42,986 bases of DNA from Bacteroidia bacterium. Its GTDB lineage: Bacteria > Bacteroidota > Bacteroidia > AKYH767-A > OLB10. This document shows, in pieces, positions 17,540-27,119 of the stretch. The stretch is from assembly GCA_020847635.1 (NCBI GenBank), contig JADLBQ010000050.1:1-42986 (forward strand), given 5' to 3'. A model generated the notes under the pieces. It worked only from the letters and a program-made list of their open reading frames with translations, was not told the origin of the DNA and did no database searches. Position 1 is the stretch's first letter, and each line of letters opens with the position of its first letter. A program made the position numbers and the translations under genes.

Positions 17540-19068
17540 TCCTGTTTACGTATAAATTTATAGGGTAAATAATCAATAAAATCATTTATTTTGATTGTTA
17601 CTGCCGTAACCTGATTTGAGTCTGTTTCAAACGGAACTTCATAAACTCCATAAGTTACATCTGAATAATCACAAAGAAAAGTATTATCACCCAATGAACG
17701 TAGTTTCCCTTTTAATCTTGGATGATATTCAAACGTAATTACCAGCTGAGTCCCTTCAATTTTAATTTCAAGATCACCAAATACCGGATTTTCATAAGTC
17801 CCGGTATACTTTTCCAAAGGAAACCGGGGTGTATGATTTTCTTCAGCTTCTTTCCACAAACGGTGAATTCTTTCGGTCTCCAGGCTTGCATTTCTTTTAT
17901 ATCCTGAGTAAAAAATTTCACTGAGATTCCTGTAAGGCAGTCCTGTGAAAGCCTCCGTTAACTGAAAAGATAATGCTTGGTAAAAATCATTTGCGTCCGT
18001 ATTTGTAAGTACCACAAAACCTGCCCCTTCACCGGGTATAAGAGTGGTCATAGTAACAAAACCATTAGTCCCCCCCCCATGCCTTAAAATTTTCCTTCCA
18101 TAAAAATCTTCAACAAACCAACCCAGTCCATAAGCAGACAAGGTCCGATAAGGAAACAACTTTGAACTGATACTTCTGACCAGCATATTAGGCGACCATG
18201 TAGCTAAAATAACCTCCTTCGGAAAAACCTGAACCCCCTTAAACCGGCCGGTATCAAGCTGCATTTTCATCCATTGAGCCATATCACTTGCTGAAGAATT
18301 GATAGAGGCTGCCGGGCCCAGTGCATCAATATAGGCATAATCAAGTCTGAGCAGCTTATTATCAAAAACAGTGTATGGAACGGCTGCATTCTTATCAGTT
18401 GCAATTGACTGATAGTCGGTAGAAGAGCGGTTCATTTCTAATGGACTGAAGAAATGAAATTTAATAAATTCATCCCAGGTTGTATCGGTAACAGAATGAA
18501 CCACTTCTCCGGCAGTCAGGAAACAAACATTGCAGTATCCGTATTCATAACGAAAGGGGTTTACAGGCTCAACATTCCGCATGTTTTCAATCAGGTGTTT
18601 CCTTGTTGTTCGTGCATCCCAATTCAGAAAATCACTTTGAAAAGTTTTAAATCCGATCCGGTGGCTGAGCAAGTCCCTGATTGTTGTATGTTCGGTTGCA
18701 TACGCATCCATTAATTCGAAATAATTCAGATACTTTTTAACCTTGTCTTCAAGTGAAAGCCTTTTCTGGAAATCAAGTAAAGCAACGGACGTACCGGTGA
18801 AAGCTTTTGAATTAGATGCAATCTGAAACAAAGTATGCTCATTTACTTTTTCAGATTTCCCGGACTCAATTACGCCATGTCCCTTTAGATAGACTATATC
18901 ACCCTTATAGACAACCGCCACAGCAACGGCAGGAATATTCCATCGTAACATTTCTCGTGTTATATAAGCATCAAGGCTGTCCGTTACAAATGATGGCTGT
19001 GCAGAGACTACCTGACTAAAAATCAAGATTATCGCCTGAATAAGCGCGTTTATAACTACCTTTCTCAT
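17536..19068 (-). CDS. Serine hydrolase, class C beta-lactamase / D-Ala-D-Ala peptidase fold
   Basis: The 510-residue product starts with a signal peptide (INALIQAIILIFSQVVSAQ). The penicillin-binding fold is complete: the nucleophile motif S85-N-S-K88 (FQIASNSKAFT), the Y178-C-N180 motif, and H330-G-G in RHGGGTNGFV. A C-terminal DUF3471-like beta domain (about 415-508; FPLEKYTGTYENPVFGDLEI) follows, as in Pab87-type peptidases and other Bacteroidota members. The substrate could be a D-amino-acid peptide, ester or beta-lactam and is not determined. A run of nine G residues encodes the three glycines after H330. The gene is coupled to the DinB-fold gene by ATGA. Confidence 0.93.
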   Translation of the reverse strand: MRKVVINALIQAIILIFSQVVSAQPSFVTDSLDAYITREMLRWNIPAVAVAVVYKGDIVYLKGHGVIESGKSEKVNEHTLFQIASNSKAFTGTSVALLDFQKRLSLEDKVKKYLNYFELMDAYATEHTTIRDLLSHRIGFKTFQSDFLNWDARTTRKHLIENMRNVEPVNPFRYEYGYCNVCFLTAGEVVHSVTDTTWDEFIKFHFFSPLEMNRSSTDYQSIATDKNAAVPYTVFDNKLLRLDYAYIDALGPAASINSSASDMAQWMKMQLDTGRFKGVQVFPKEVILATWSPNMLVRSISSKLFPYRTLSAYGLGWFVEDFYGRKILRHGGGTNGFVTMTTLIPGEGAGFVVLTNTDANDFYQALSFQLTEAFTGLPYRNLSEIFYSGYKRNASLETERIHRLWKEAEENHTPRFPLEKYTGTYENPVFGDLEIKIEGTQLVITFEYHPRLKGKLRSLGDNTFLCDYSDVTYGVYEVPFETDSNQVTAVTIKINDFIDYLPYKFIRKQE

Positions 19069-19210
19069 AATTCTGCCATTTTTTGCGGAAAACTACATGA
19101 TTAAGTTTTCATATTTGTTGAAATAAATAATGTAATAAGACCGGTTATTAACATAGCAGGTTGGTTGAATTTTATATTTTTACCCCGATTACAAACCGGG
19201 AACCACGCAC

Positions 19211-19846
19211 ATGAATAAATTAATAAAGCCACTGTTTTTCTTAGTACTGCTACCCGTTCTTTCATTTTCTCAAAATTCTCAGAAGCCTAAATATGCGCCT
19301 GGAAGGGAAAAACATCGGAATACAACAGACGAACTGAACAGGCGTCAGGGCATTTGGAAATTTTACAATGCCATGGGCGATATCACACAGGAAATTGAAT
19401 ATGTTGATGACATCCGGCATGGCATTTCAAAAAAATATTACCCCTATACCAAAATACAAGAAGAAATTGAATATCAGTACGGAATCAAAGAAGGGGCTTA
19501 CAGAAGATATTATTATAATGGCCAGATCCGGCTTGAAGGAGAATACACTAACGTCAAAAAAACAGGTTTATGGACTGCTTATTACAGCGATGGCCAGGTC
19601 AGAAATACAGGTAGTTACAAGAATAATGTAAAGGATGGAGACTGGAAATTCTATAATCGAAAAGGCGAACTGGTGCAAGCCATTACATATAAAGATGGTC
19701 AGGATGTTAAATCATTAGAAGCAGCCAGATTAGCTGCTGAAAAGAAAGCTGCTGAAGAAAAAGCAAAAAAAGAAAAGCAAAAGCAGGCATCTCCAATTCA
19801 GCAAAAAGCAACTTCCACAGAAAATAAACCTGCTGAGAAGAATTAA
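19211..19846 (+). CDS. MORN-repeat variant (YwqK-like) exported protein
   Basis: The 211-residue product has a signal peptide (MNKLIKPLFFLVLLPVLSFS). Its centre holds four or five MORN-type repeats (for example QGIWKFYNAMGDITQEIEY, LEGEYTNVKKTGLWTAYYSD and DGDWKFYNRKGELVQAI). The C-terminus from about residue 170 is a highly charged Ala/Lys/Glu helix followed by a polar tail. YwqK family members are often labelled antitoxins by transfer from one Bacillus locus; nothing here supports that. The thiolase gene starts nine bases after the stop, so the pair is probably an operon. Confidence 0.88.
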   Translation: MNKLIKPLFFLVLLPVLSFSQNSQKPKYAPGREKHRNTTDELNRRQGIWKFYNAMGDITQEIEYVDDIRHGISKKYYPYTKIQEEIEYQYGIKEGAYRRYYYNGQIRLEGEYTNVKKTGLWTAYYSDGQVRNTGSYKNNVKDGDWKFYNRKGELVQAITYKDGQDVKSLEAARLAAEKKAAEEKAKKEKQKQASPIQQKATSTENKPAEKN

Positions 19847-19855
19847 TTTTTCAAA

Positions 19856-21034
19856 ATGGATACTTATATAATTGCAGCCTTCCGGAGTGCTGTTGGAAAA
19901 GCACCCAGAGGTATGTTTCGTTTTACAAGACCTGACGATCTTGCTGTTCAGGTTCTGCATCATCTTTTTCAGTCATTGCCGGCATTTGATAAAGAAATGA
20001 TAGATGATGTAATTGTTGGTAATGCTACACCTGAAGCCGAACAAGGTCTTAATATCGGCAGAATGATATCCCTGATGAGTCTTGATACTGTAAAGGTACC
20101 AGGAATGACGATTAACCGTTATTGTTCTTCCGGGCTTGAAGCCATTGCTATTGCTCATTCAAAAATTAAAGCCGGACTGGCAGGATGTATTCTTGCTGGA
20201 GGTGTTGAATGTATGTCACCTATTCCATTCGGAGGCTGGAGAATTGTTCCGAATCCTGAGATTGCCAAAACCCATGGTGACTGGTATCTGAATATGGGAT
20301 TAACTGCAGAGGCGGTTGCACGGGAGTTTAACGTATCCAGAGAAGATCAGGATGCATTTGCATTACGTTCCCATCAGAAATCAATTGCTGCTATAAAAGA
20401 AGGAAAATTTAAAGATGAAATTGTTCCGATAAAAGTAACTGAAACCTACCTGGATGTAAATCAGAAAAAGCAAACCCGCGAACATATTGCAGATACAGAT
20501 GAAGGCCCCCGTGCCGACACTTCTGCAGATAAATTAGCCAGACTTAAACCTGTTTTTGCCGCCAATGGAAGTGTTACTGCCGGAAATTCATCACAAACAA
20601 GTGACGGTGCGTCATTTGTTCTGGTTGTTTCTGAGGAGGTACTGAAAAAGCTTAATGTAAAACCAATTGCCAGGCTGGTAAGTTATGGAGTTACAGGCGT
20701 TGAGCCCCGGGTGATGGGAATTGGTCCGGCTGAAGCAGTGCCGAAAGCTTTGAAGCTGGCTAACCTGAAGCTTAAAGACATTGAACTGATTGAGTTAAAC
20801 GAAGCATTTGCTTCCCAATCATTAGCTGTAATCCGTAAACTTGATTTGAATCCTGAGATTGTCAATGTAAATGGTGGAGCAATTTCAATCGGACACCCAT
20901 TGGGGTGTACAGGAGCAAAACTTTCAACTCAGCTGTTCAGCGAAATGAGAAGAAGAAAATTAAAGTACGGACTTGTTACTATGTGTGTCGGAACGGGCCA
21001 GGGAGCAGCCGGAATTTTTGAATTTCTTAATTAA
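19856..21034 (+). CDS. Acetyl-CoA acyltransferase (thiolase)
   Basis: The enzyme cleaves 3-ketoacyl-CoA, or condenses acetyl-CoA in reverse, in fatty-acid beta-oxidation. The 392-residue length is standard. The catalytic residues are in place: nucleophile C90 (INRYCSSGLEA), H347 in GGAISIGHPLGCTGAK, and C377 in MCVGTGQG. NEAFASQS is also present. The sequence lies closer to FadA/FadI-type degradative thiolases than to biosynthetic AtoB/PhaA, a judgement by eye. No hydratase/dehydrogenase (FadB/FadJ) gene is in the window. It follows the MORN protein by nine bases. Confidence 0.95.
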   Translation: MDTYIIAAFRSAVGKAPRGMFRFTRPDDLAVQVLHHLFQSLPAFDKEMIDDVIVGNATPEAEQGLNIGRMISLMSLDTVKVPGMTINRYCSSGLEAIAIAHSKIKAGLAGCILAGGVECMSPIPFGGWRIVPNPEIAKTHGDWYLNMGLTAEAVAREFNVSREDQDAFALRSHQKSIAAIKEGKFKDEIVPIKVTETYLDVNQKKQTREHIADTDEGPRADTSADKLARLKPVFAANGSVTAGNSSQTSDGASFVLVVSEEVLKKLNVKPIARLVSYGVTGVEPRVMGIGPAEAVPKALKLANLKLKDIELIELNEAFASQSLAVIRKLDLNPEIVNVNGGAISIGHPLGCTGAKLSTQLFSEMRRRKLKYGLVTMCVGTGQGAAGIFEFLN

Positions 21035-21079
21035 TTACTAGTACAGCTTTTATTCCCTCCCTGAGTAAGGTGAATTTTT

Positions 21080-21087
21080 TACTTTTG
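21080..21087 (+). promoter_or_regulatory. Bacteroidota -7 promoter element
   Basis: TACTTTTG matches TAnnTTTG exactly, 29 bases before the start of the small secreted protein. No clear -33 TTG is visible. Confidence 0.45.
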
Positions 21088-21116
21088 GCTGCTCAAAAAC
21101 CAAGATTCTCATACTT

Positions 21117-21479
21117 ATGAAAAAAGTTTTCCTTACATTCTCGTTTATCCTGTTCACCTTCGTCTCGATTGCACAGGAAAAAGAATTTCTTCAGGTTACA
21201 ACCGTTGAGTCTGTCGTGCCGGGAGGGCTGGGCCGCTCACGAATGATTACTCATAAACCCGATGGCAGCATGGATGAAATCAAACTTGAAAATTTTTTCT
21301 CATTAGCCGGAATCAATTTTGGAAATATCCGGCTGAATGATAAAATCATTGCTGATAAAATTGCCGATTTATCCCGTGAAGGGTGGACTCTTGAACACAT
21401 TACTCCCGGTGTTTACGGAGCCGATAAGAGTACTGGAATATTTATTACCCGGTATCTGTTTATGCGTATAAAACAGTAA
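21117..21479 (+). CDS. Small secreted protein, DUF4177-like (tentative)
   Basis: The 120-residue product has a signal peptide (MKKVFLTFSFILFTFVSIAQ). The mature part, about 100 residues, contains VPGGLGRSRMIT, FFSLAGINFGNIRLND and a closing REGWTLEHITPG...FITRYLFMR. The last part recalls DUF4177-type small proteins (xGW.l..v.pg...flfrR), though the match is by eye. Function unknown. It has its own promoter candidate and ends before a strong hairpin. Confidence 0.8.
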   Translation: MKKVFLTFSFILFTFVSIAQEKEFLQVTTVESVVPGGLGRSRMITHKPDGSMDEIKLENFFSLAGINFGNIRLNDKIIADKIADLSREGWTLEHITPGVYGADKSTGIFITRYLFMRIKQ

Positions 21480-21493
21480 TCCCGGCAAATGAA

Positions 21494-21537
21494 ATTAACA
21501 ACAACAGGCAGTCATTTGACTGCCTGTTGTTGTTAAT
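21494..21537. terminator. Perfect 21-bp inverted repeat, bidirectional terminator
   Basis: The arms 21494-21514 and 21517-21537 are exact reverse complements with two bases between them. The repeat lies between two convergent genes (ends at 21479 and 21546), so it most likely terminates both. The GC core GGCAGTCA is flanked by AAC/GTT repeats rather than a classical U-tract. Confidence 0.75.
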
Positions 21538-21545
21538 GAGTGACA

Positions 21546-24500
21546 TTAATTGAGAATGACTTTTACTGATTTCCGAACCTGGTCATTTTCAAGAACAATT
21601 AAATACACTCCGGGCGAAACATGATTCACATTCATATCTAAACCATTTTCTCCTTGCTGAAGACTCACCGTTTCCTGAATCAACTCCTTACCTAACAAAT
21701 CATATAATGTAATTACACTCAGGTTATTATCGGGTGATTTAATATTCAGATGAATCATTCCCTCCGTAGCCGGATTCGGATTTGCATCCATAGTAAGTTG
21801 AGTAGTATTACTACCTAAACCTGTAGTCTTACAAACAAATGCAACATTAATTGATGATTCTGTGCTCATTCCACAGGAATTAACAGCCTTGACCAGCACT
21901 TTCCCTGCTATTGTTCCCCAATTAACTACAACTGCAGCAGCTGGTGTTGTTAATATAAATGATTGTGAAGTAGTAACTCCGTCACTGATTGTTGCCTGTT
22001 GCGGAACACGCCACCGGTAAGCATTTGCACCTGATACCGGGTTGGTTGAATAAGAAACTCCCTGTTGACCAATACACACCCCCGAAGGTCCGGTTATTGC
22101 AGAAGGCATTTCGGGGAATCCCCTAATGAGTAAAATTCTTGAATTACCCGTTGTACAGACATTTACACTGGCAATTTTGATGTTTGTTTTCTCATAGTTA
22201 TTTTGGAAAGCAACCGTAATGGAATGAGTACCCTGTCCGGAAAGAATTGTGACTTTTGAATCATCATCAAATGACCAGTTATAGCTAAGCCCGGGAATAT
22301 TGGTTACTGAATAGGTTTGTTGAGAATTACAGACCCCGAATTGAGGACCATTAATCACTGAAGGAAATGGCGGAATATCTTTATAAACAATCCTTTCAAC
22401 CGGACTGCTTGTACCACAACTGTTTTCTGCGACTACTGAAATAATTCCCGATCTTCCAAATTGATTATCAAACTCCACTTTAATTGCTTTTGTCCCCTGT
22501 CCGTTTAATATAGTGGCTCCCTGCGGAACTGACCAGTTATAAGTTACTCCAGCAACTTCAGGCACCCTGTAATTTCTAATCTCCCCTGGACAGATCTTAA
22601 AGGGGCTCCCGGTTTGCGTTATCTTGCCAGGGGAATCCGGAGGATTACATATACAACCATTAACAACAATAACCGTTTGGTCACTGTTGCTGCAACCTGC
22701 CGGATCAGTATAACTATAAGTTAGGGTATAACTTCCGGGACCGATAACCGGGTTAAACTGATTGTTTACAACACCTGGTCCACTAAAAATTCCTCCTGAG
22801 GGTGTCCCGTATAACATGAGAACTCCGCTTGTATCGCATACAGAGTTGTAATTTCCCGCATCAATAGCTGGAAGTGAATTAACAGCCTGTGTTGATGTTG
22901 CTGTCTTCACACATCCATACTCATCTGAATAAGTATAGGTGACGATATAGTTACCCGCACCAATTGAAGGGTTAAATTGATTATTAGAAACTCCAGTGCC
23001 ACTATACGCACCACCTACAGGATTACCGCCTGATAAGCTAAACGGTGCTGCATTCTCACAAACCGGATTAAGGCTGCTTAATGTAACTGTTGTATTACTA
23101 ACCGTCACTGTTACGGGTATCCGTCCGCTAACACAAGATAGAGGCTGTAACACCCAGTTATAATAAAAATAATAATAGCTGCTCCCAGCAGAAGATCCGG
23201 TAATGCTAATCAGGTTCCCGCCATTATATGGATAGGTAGTGCCAGCTGAATTTCGGTACAAATTCATTGATGAACCGCCTAACCTGAATCCGGTACCTGG
23301 TGTAAGAGCAAGATTCAATGTAACTGTCTGTACACCTGAGGTCAGGGTTACCGGTATAGTCTGAAGTACCTGCCCCTGACTGTTCCATAAAATAATATTT
23401 CGGTTCCCGGCTGATCCGGAGTTAACAAGGACCGAAACCAGAGTACAAGGTTGGAAAACATCAAAAATCAGGTATTGTGAGGTCGAGTAATTATAGAAAC
23501 TTCCAGATCCAAAATTATACGATGCTGGACCTGCATTTACGGATGTTGAGCTAACTCTGTTTTCAACATAATAAGTAGTTGAAGCATTAAGCACAGGAGT
23601 AGTAAAGTTTGAGCCGGTTGCCAGCTGATTACCACCCGTTTGTTGATCAAACCAGTAAACCGTTCCATTAGCTGATGCACTTAACGTGACAGCACCTGGC
23701 GAACAAATAGTATCACCTTCAGCTACGGGAGATTGAGGAGTTTCAATCTCAATAAAACTTGCTTTTACAATCGAATCCGAACCACAAGCTCCATTAATTG
23801 TAAGAGAAACTGAATAGTGTCCAGGATTAGAATAGGTATGAACCGGATTTTCAAGATTACTCGAATTTCCATCTCCAAAATTCCAGGAGTAGCTTCCAGC
23901 GTTGGTTGATGTATTGATAAAAGAAACAGTAAAAGGAAGAGAACAGGAATTTGTTGTTACAGCTGAAAAATCAGCTGTAACTGTAGCATTAAATACTGAT
24001 CCAACACCAACAGCATACCATGCATTGGTTACTGTAATCACTTCTGGTGAACACGGGCCATATAAGTCTTCAGTTGCTTTAATTGAATAATATCGGGCAT
24101 CAGTGTATTGAGAAGTCGGAGTCAGATAAATTGTTAATGTCCGGTAAGCAATTGCAGCAGCTTTAGCCATTCCGATACCTGTAATATTATAACTATTACC
24201 ATTATCATTGGTTCCAGAACCACCCATTGTTATAAGGTAAAACCAATAATTCTGAACACCACTGTTATAATGTACACCGCCATTATCGCCCGATCCGGTG
24301 TACCAGTATGTTCCCAGGTAAGTATTTGGCTGCTGATAGGTTTTTGGATTAGACATGCTTCTGAAAGGTGTCCCGAAATCTTCTCCTATTAACCAGTCAG
24401 CAGTTGGGAGATGCCCGTAAAATTCAATAATGGTTCCAAAAATGTCAGAGAATGATTCATTTAACGCTCCTGACTGATAAGAATAATTCAGATTAGCAGT

Positions 24501-25655
24501 ATATGAGGTCAAACCATGTGTAATTTCATGTCCACATACATCTAAAGAAGTAAGTGGAGTATATGATGAGTTCCCGTCACCGTAGGTCATTCGTGAGCCA
24601 TCCCAGAAAGCATTTACATAGTTGGTGCTGTAATGAACATAGCTTAAGAGTTTTAGCCCGGCATTATCAATGCTGTTTCTTCCAAAAGTAGTTAAGTAAT
24701 AATCATACGTCATTTCAGCTCCGTAATGAGCATCGGTTGCATACTGGTCTAGGTTAGCATTGACATTATTCCAATAATTATCTGAATCTGTAAAATCAAC
24801 TGCCGAACTATAACTGCTGCCCTTATTCAGGTTATAGGTTTCAATACCTGCCCCTCTCCCGGTTTCCCGCAACCTGTAAATTGAACCAGTATAATCTGTT
24901 GTGATTGTTTTTGTCCCAACATACCCGGTTACAGCTGTTCCCGAAGCATTTGCATGCTGCAGGAGCTCATTACTGTGAATCACTTCACCGGAACGTGCAT
25001 CAACATAAACCTGCTTTCTGGAAACAGGATCCTGAGCATAAATATCAAATTCCCAGGCAAGGGAATATTCATTTACATTTTCCGGTAATGAATGAGGTGC
25101 ATAAACCAAGTTCCCGGATGGATAAAAAGTAGCATTTGGATTTTGCTGCTCTGATTTCAGCCAGGATTCTTCTGCAGGAAATTGCCATTTGTATGTTGAC
25201 GCACCAATAAACCTTAATGCTTTGTTTAATGCAGCATCTCTTTGTATAGCCGGAGTGTTATCCGATTCAATAAACTTAGGAATTACTCCATTGATTGATT
25301 TAATCCTTCCTGCTATGGTATGAAAAATATACATTGATCCGATAACAGGGAACTTGTTATAAGTTGCCCGATACCTGTAATGTTTCATACCGAGCTTATC
25401 TTCTTCAACAGCCAAAAGCTCAAGCCCGGCAGCCGGAGGTAAACCAAAATGCTCTTTTAAAAAATTTTCTCCATCAGAGAACTCGGGCATCGAAGCCGAA
25501 GCATAAACTACATGCAAAGGCACCAGGGTATTTTGATCCAGGTAAACCGTTTCGCTTCCCTTTACTTTAAGCATTGCTTCAGTACCCCTGTGAAGTTGAG
25601 CATTGATGATTGTAACAATAAAAGCAGCACAAATTGTTAGAATTAGTTTTTTCAT
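21546..25655 (-). CDS. Secreted M4 (thermolysin-family) metalloprotease with PKD/Ig modules and T9SS sorting domain
   Basis: Start 25655 gives the signal peptide MKKLILTICAAFIVTIINAQ; an in-frame ATG at 25700 would add a leader of 15 residues. Domains in this 1369-residue protein: FTP/PepSY propeptide (about 45-225), M4 catalytic domain (about 240-555) with zinc site H376-E377-I-T-H380 and E400 (NESFSD), the same 24-residue spacing as thermolysin H142/E166, and the catalytic His in GGVHYNSGVQNYW. Then come a PKD domain (SWNFGDGNSSNLENPVHTY), an Ig-like/beta-sandwich module shared with the cargo at 37618-40275, two tandem GVxNNQFNP repeats, and three PKD-like repeats. A type A sorting domain starts near NPNPATEGMIHLNI and ends VRKSVKVILN. 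It should be a secreted, self-processed protease. Confidence 0.95.
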   Translation of the reverse strand: MKKLILTICAAFIVTIINAQLHRGTEAMLKVKGSETVYLDQNTLVPLHVVYASASMPEFSDGENFLKEHFGLPPAAGLELLAVEEDKLGMKHYRYRATYNKFPVIGSMYIFHTIAGRIKSINGVIPKFIESDNTPAIQRDAALNKALRFIGASTYKWQFPAEESWLKSEQQNPNATFYPSGNLVYAPHSLPENVNEYSLAWEFDIYAQDPVSRKQVYVDARSGEVIHSNELLQHANASGTAVTGYVGTKTITTDYTGSIYRLRETGRGAGIETYNLNKGSSYSSAVDFTDSDNYWNNVNANLDQYATDAHYGAEMTYDYYLTTFGRNSIDNAGLKLLSYVHYSTNYVNAFWDGSRMTYGDGNSSYTPLTSLDVCGHEITHGLTSYTANLNYSYQSGALNESFSDIFGTIIEFYGHLPTADWLIGEDFGTPFRSMSNPKTYQQPNTYLGTYWYTGSGDNGGVHYNSGVQNYWFYLITMGGSGTNDNGNSYNITGIGMAKAAAIAYRTLTIYLTPTSQYTDARYYSIKATEDLYGPCSPEVITVTNAWYAVGVGSVFNATVTADFSAVTTNSCSLPFTVSFINTSTNAGSYSWNFGDGNSSNLENPVHTYSNPGHYSVSLTINGACGSDSIVKASFIEIETPQSPVAEGDTICSPGAVTLSASANGTVYWFDQQTGGNQLATGSNFTTPVLNASTTYYVENRVSSTSVNAGPASYNFGSGSFYNYSTSQYLIFDVFQPCTLVSVLVNSGSAGNRNIILWNSQGQVLQTIPVTLTSGVQTVTLNLALTPGTGFRLGGSSMNLYRNSAGTTYPYNGGNLISITGSSAGSSYYYFYYNWVLQPLSCVSGRIPVTVTVSNTTVTLSSLNPVCENAAPFSLSGGNPVGGAYSGTGVSNNQFNPSIGAGNYIVTYTYSDEYGCVKTATSTQAVNSLPAIDAGNYNSVCDTSGVLMLYGTPSGGIFSGPGVVNNQFNPVIGPGSYTLTYSYTDPAGCSNSDQTVIVVNGCICNPPDSPGKITQTGSPFKICPGEIRNYRVPEVAGVTYNWSVPQGATILNGQGTKAIKVEFDNQFGRSGIISVVAENSCGTSSPVERIVYKDIPPFPSVINGPQFGVCNSQQTYSVTNIPGLSYNWSFDDDSKVTILSGQGTHSITVAFQNNYEKTNIKIASVNVCTTGNSRILLIRGFPEMPSAITGPSGVCIGQQGVSYSTNPVSGANAYRWRVPQQATISDGVTTSQSFILTTPAAAVVVNWGTIAGKVLVKAVNSCGMSTESSINVAFVCKTTGLGSNTTQLTMDANPNPATEGMIHLNIKSPDNNLSVITLYDLLGKELIQETVSLQQGENGLDMNVNHVSPGVYLIVLENDQVRKSVKVILN

Positions 25656-25871
25656 AAATGTATGATTTATAATTTGATACGTCTGTAAAAGGCGCTGCAA
25701 TTTACAAATAAAGGACTGACATTATCAAGTGCTGGATAGACCCGTTTAAAAACAATCAGTCTTTCCGGATTACCTGAACCTGATTGATTAAAGAAAGAAA
25801 TTTTCAGAAAATACTCTTATAAGAAGGTATCGTTTTAACTTAGCAGCCAAGGTTTTGCAGACCATTAGTGT

Positions 25872-27119
25872 ATGTCAAAGAGTGAGATTCGAAGATTATT
25901 TGAAGTATTGTTTAGCCATGCATCAGAAGGTATTATTCTCTGTCTTAAAGACGGTACTATTCATTCAGCCAATCCGGTTGCCTGTCATCAGTTTGGTTAT
26001 GAGGAAGGCGAACTGAACAATGAGAAAATTGAAGTGCTGATCCCTAAAAAATCAAGGGAAAGCCATATAGAATACCGGCATGAATACAATGAAGAATCCA
26101 GCCACAGAAGAATGGGACATGACCGGGAGACACTGGGTTTAACCAAGCAAGGTAAAGAGTTTCCGGTGGAGGTTAGTTTGAGTCCTGCGGTTATTGATGG
26201 AAAAGAGATTATTGTGGTTTTTACCTTAGATGTCTCGAAAAGCAAAAACCAGGAACAGCTGATTCAGAGAAAGCAAAAAGAACTGGAAGCCCTTACGCAG
26301 CGTCTGATGCAAACCAATGAACAGCTCGAAAAAAAAGTTGCAGATCGTACCAAAGTGCTTCACGAAGCATTAACAGCACTTGAAAACTCAAAAGAGGAAT
26401 TACAGAAATCACTTGTGAAAGAAAGAGAATTAAACGAACTGAAATCCCGTTTTCTGAGCATGGCTTCTCATGAATTCCGTACCCCGTTAACAGCCATACT
26501 TTCATCAGCCGGACTGATTGGTGAATACAAGGAAGAAACGCATCAGGAAAAAAGGCTTAAACACGTTGAGCGAATTACAAATGCAGTGATCAGCCTGAAT
26601 GATATTTTGACGGATTTCCTTTCATACAGTAAATTTGAAGAAGGTAAAATTGCCGTTGACTTCAAATCGTTTCATTTAACCGACCTGCTTGATGAAGTTA
26701 AAGCAGAAGTTAAAGCTTTATTACAAAAGAATCAGCGAATAATCACCAGATATAAAGGAGAATCAGAAATTATCAGTGACCGTAAACTAATCCGCCAGAT
26801 TTTGATTAATCTGCTTTCCAATGCGATTAAGTATTCATATGAAAATTCAGAAATCAGGCTTATCACCAATGTAACATCACGACTCCTGAATTTTGAAATT
26901 CATGATAAGGGAATTGGTATCAGCCAGGAAGATCAGAAACACTTGTTTGAACGCTTTTTCAGGGGCTCCAATGCAGGAAGCATCCAGGGTACGGGACTAG
27001 GACTCAATATTGTTAACGGCTATGTTGAATTATTGAATGGTGAAATTACTTTTGAAAGTAAACTTAAAAAAGGAACTTCATTTTTTATTACTATACCTTT
27101 AAAAAAACAAAATTATTAA
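25872..27119 (+). CDS. PAS-domain sensor histidine kinase, soluble
   Basis: The 415-residue protein has no membrane segment. An N-terminal PAS domain (about 8-125) is followed by a coiled coil (about 125-190), a HisKA domain with phospho-acceptor H200 (FLSMASHEFRTPLTA), and a HATPase with N316 (LLSNAIKYS), DKGIGI at 345-350 and GTGLGL at 373-378. The PAS belongs to the S-box type with RETLGLTKQGKEFPVEVSLS. H65 and R85 fall, by my count, at the positions of the FixL heme-ligand His and the distal Arg, 20 residues apart; non-heme PAS proteins of this type often keep them too. The stop codon overlaps the start of the receiver-CRP regulator by one base (TAATG), so they form a cognate pair. Confidence 0.95.
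   Translation: MSKSEIRRLFEVLFSHASEGIILCLKDGTIHSANPVACHQFGYEEGELNNEKIEVLIPKKSRESHIEYRHEYNEESSHRRMGHDRETLGLTKQGKEFPVEVSLSPAVIDGKEIIVVFTLDVSKSKNQEQLIQRKQKELEALTQRLMQTNEQLEKKVADRTKVLHEALTALENSKEELQKSLVKERELNELKSRFLSMASHEFRTPLTAILSSAGLIGEYKEETHQEKRLKHVERITNAVISLNDILTDFLSYSKFEEGKIAVDFKSFHLTDLLDEVKAEVKALLQKNQRIITRYKGESEIISDRKLIRQILINLLSNAIKYSYENSEIRLITNVTSRLLNFEIHDKGIGISQEDQKHLFERFFRGSNAGSIQGTGLGLNIVNGYVELLNGEITFESKLKKGTSFFITIPLKKQNY

Noticed and set aside
19211-19846. YwqK 'toxin-antitoxin' annotation
   Set aside because: The similarity is only MORN-type repeats in an exported protein; no toxin gene is adjacent, the neighbour is a thiolase.
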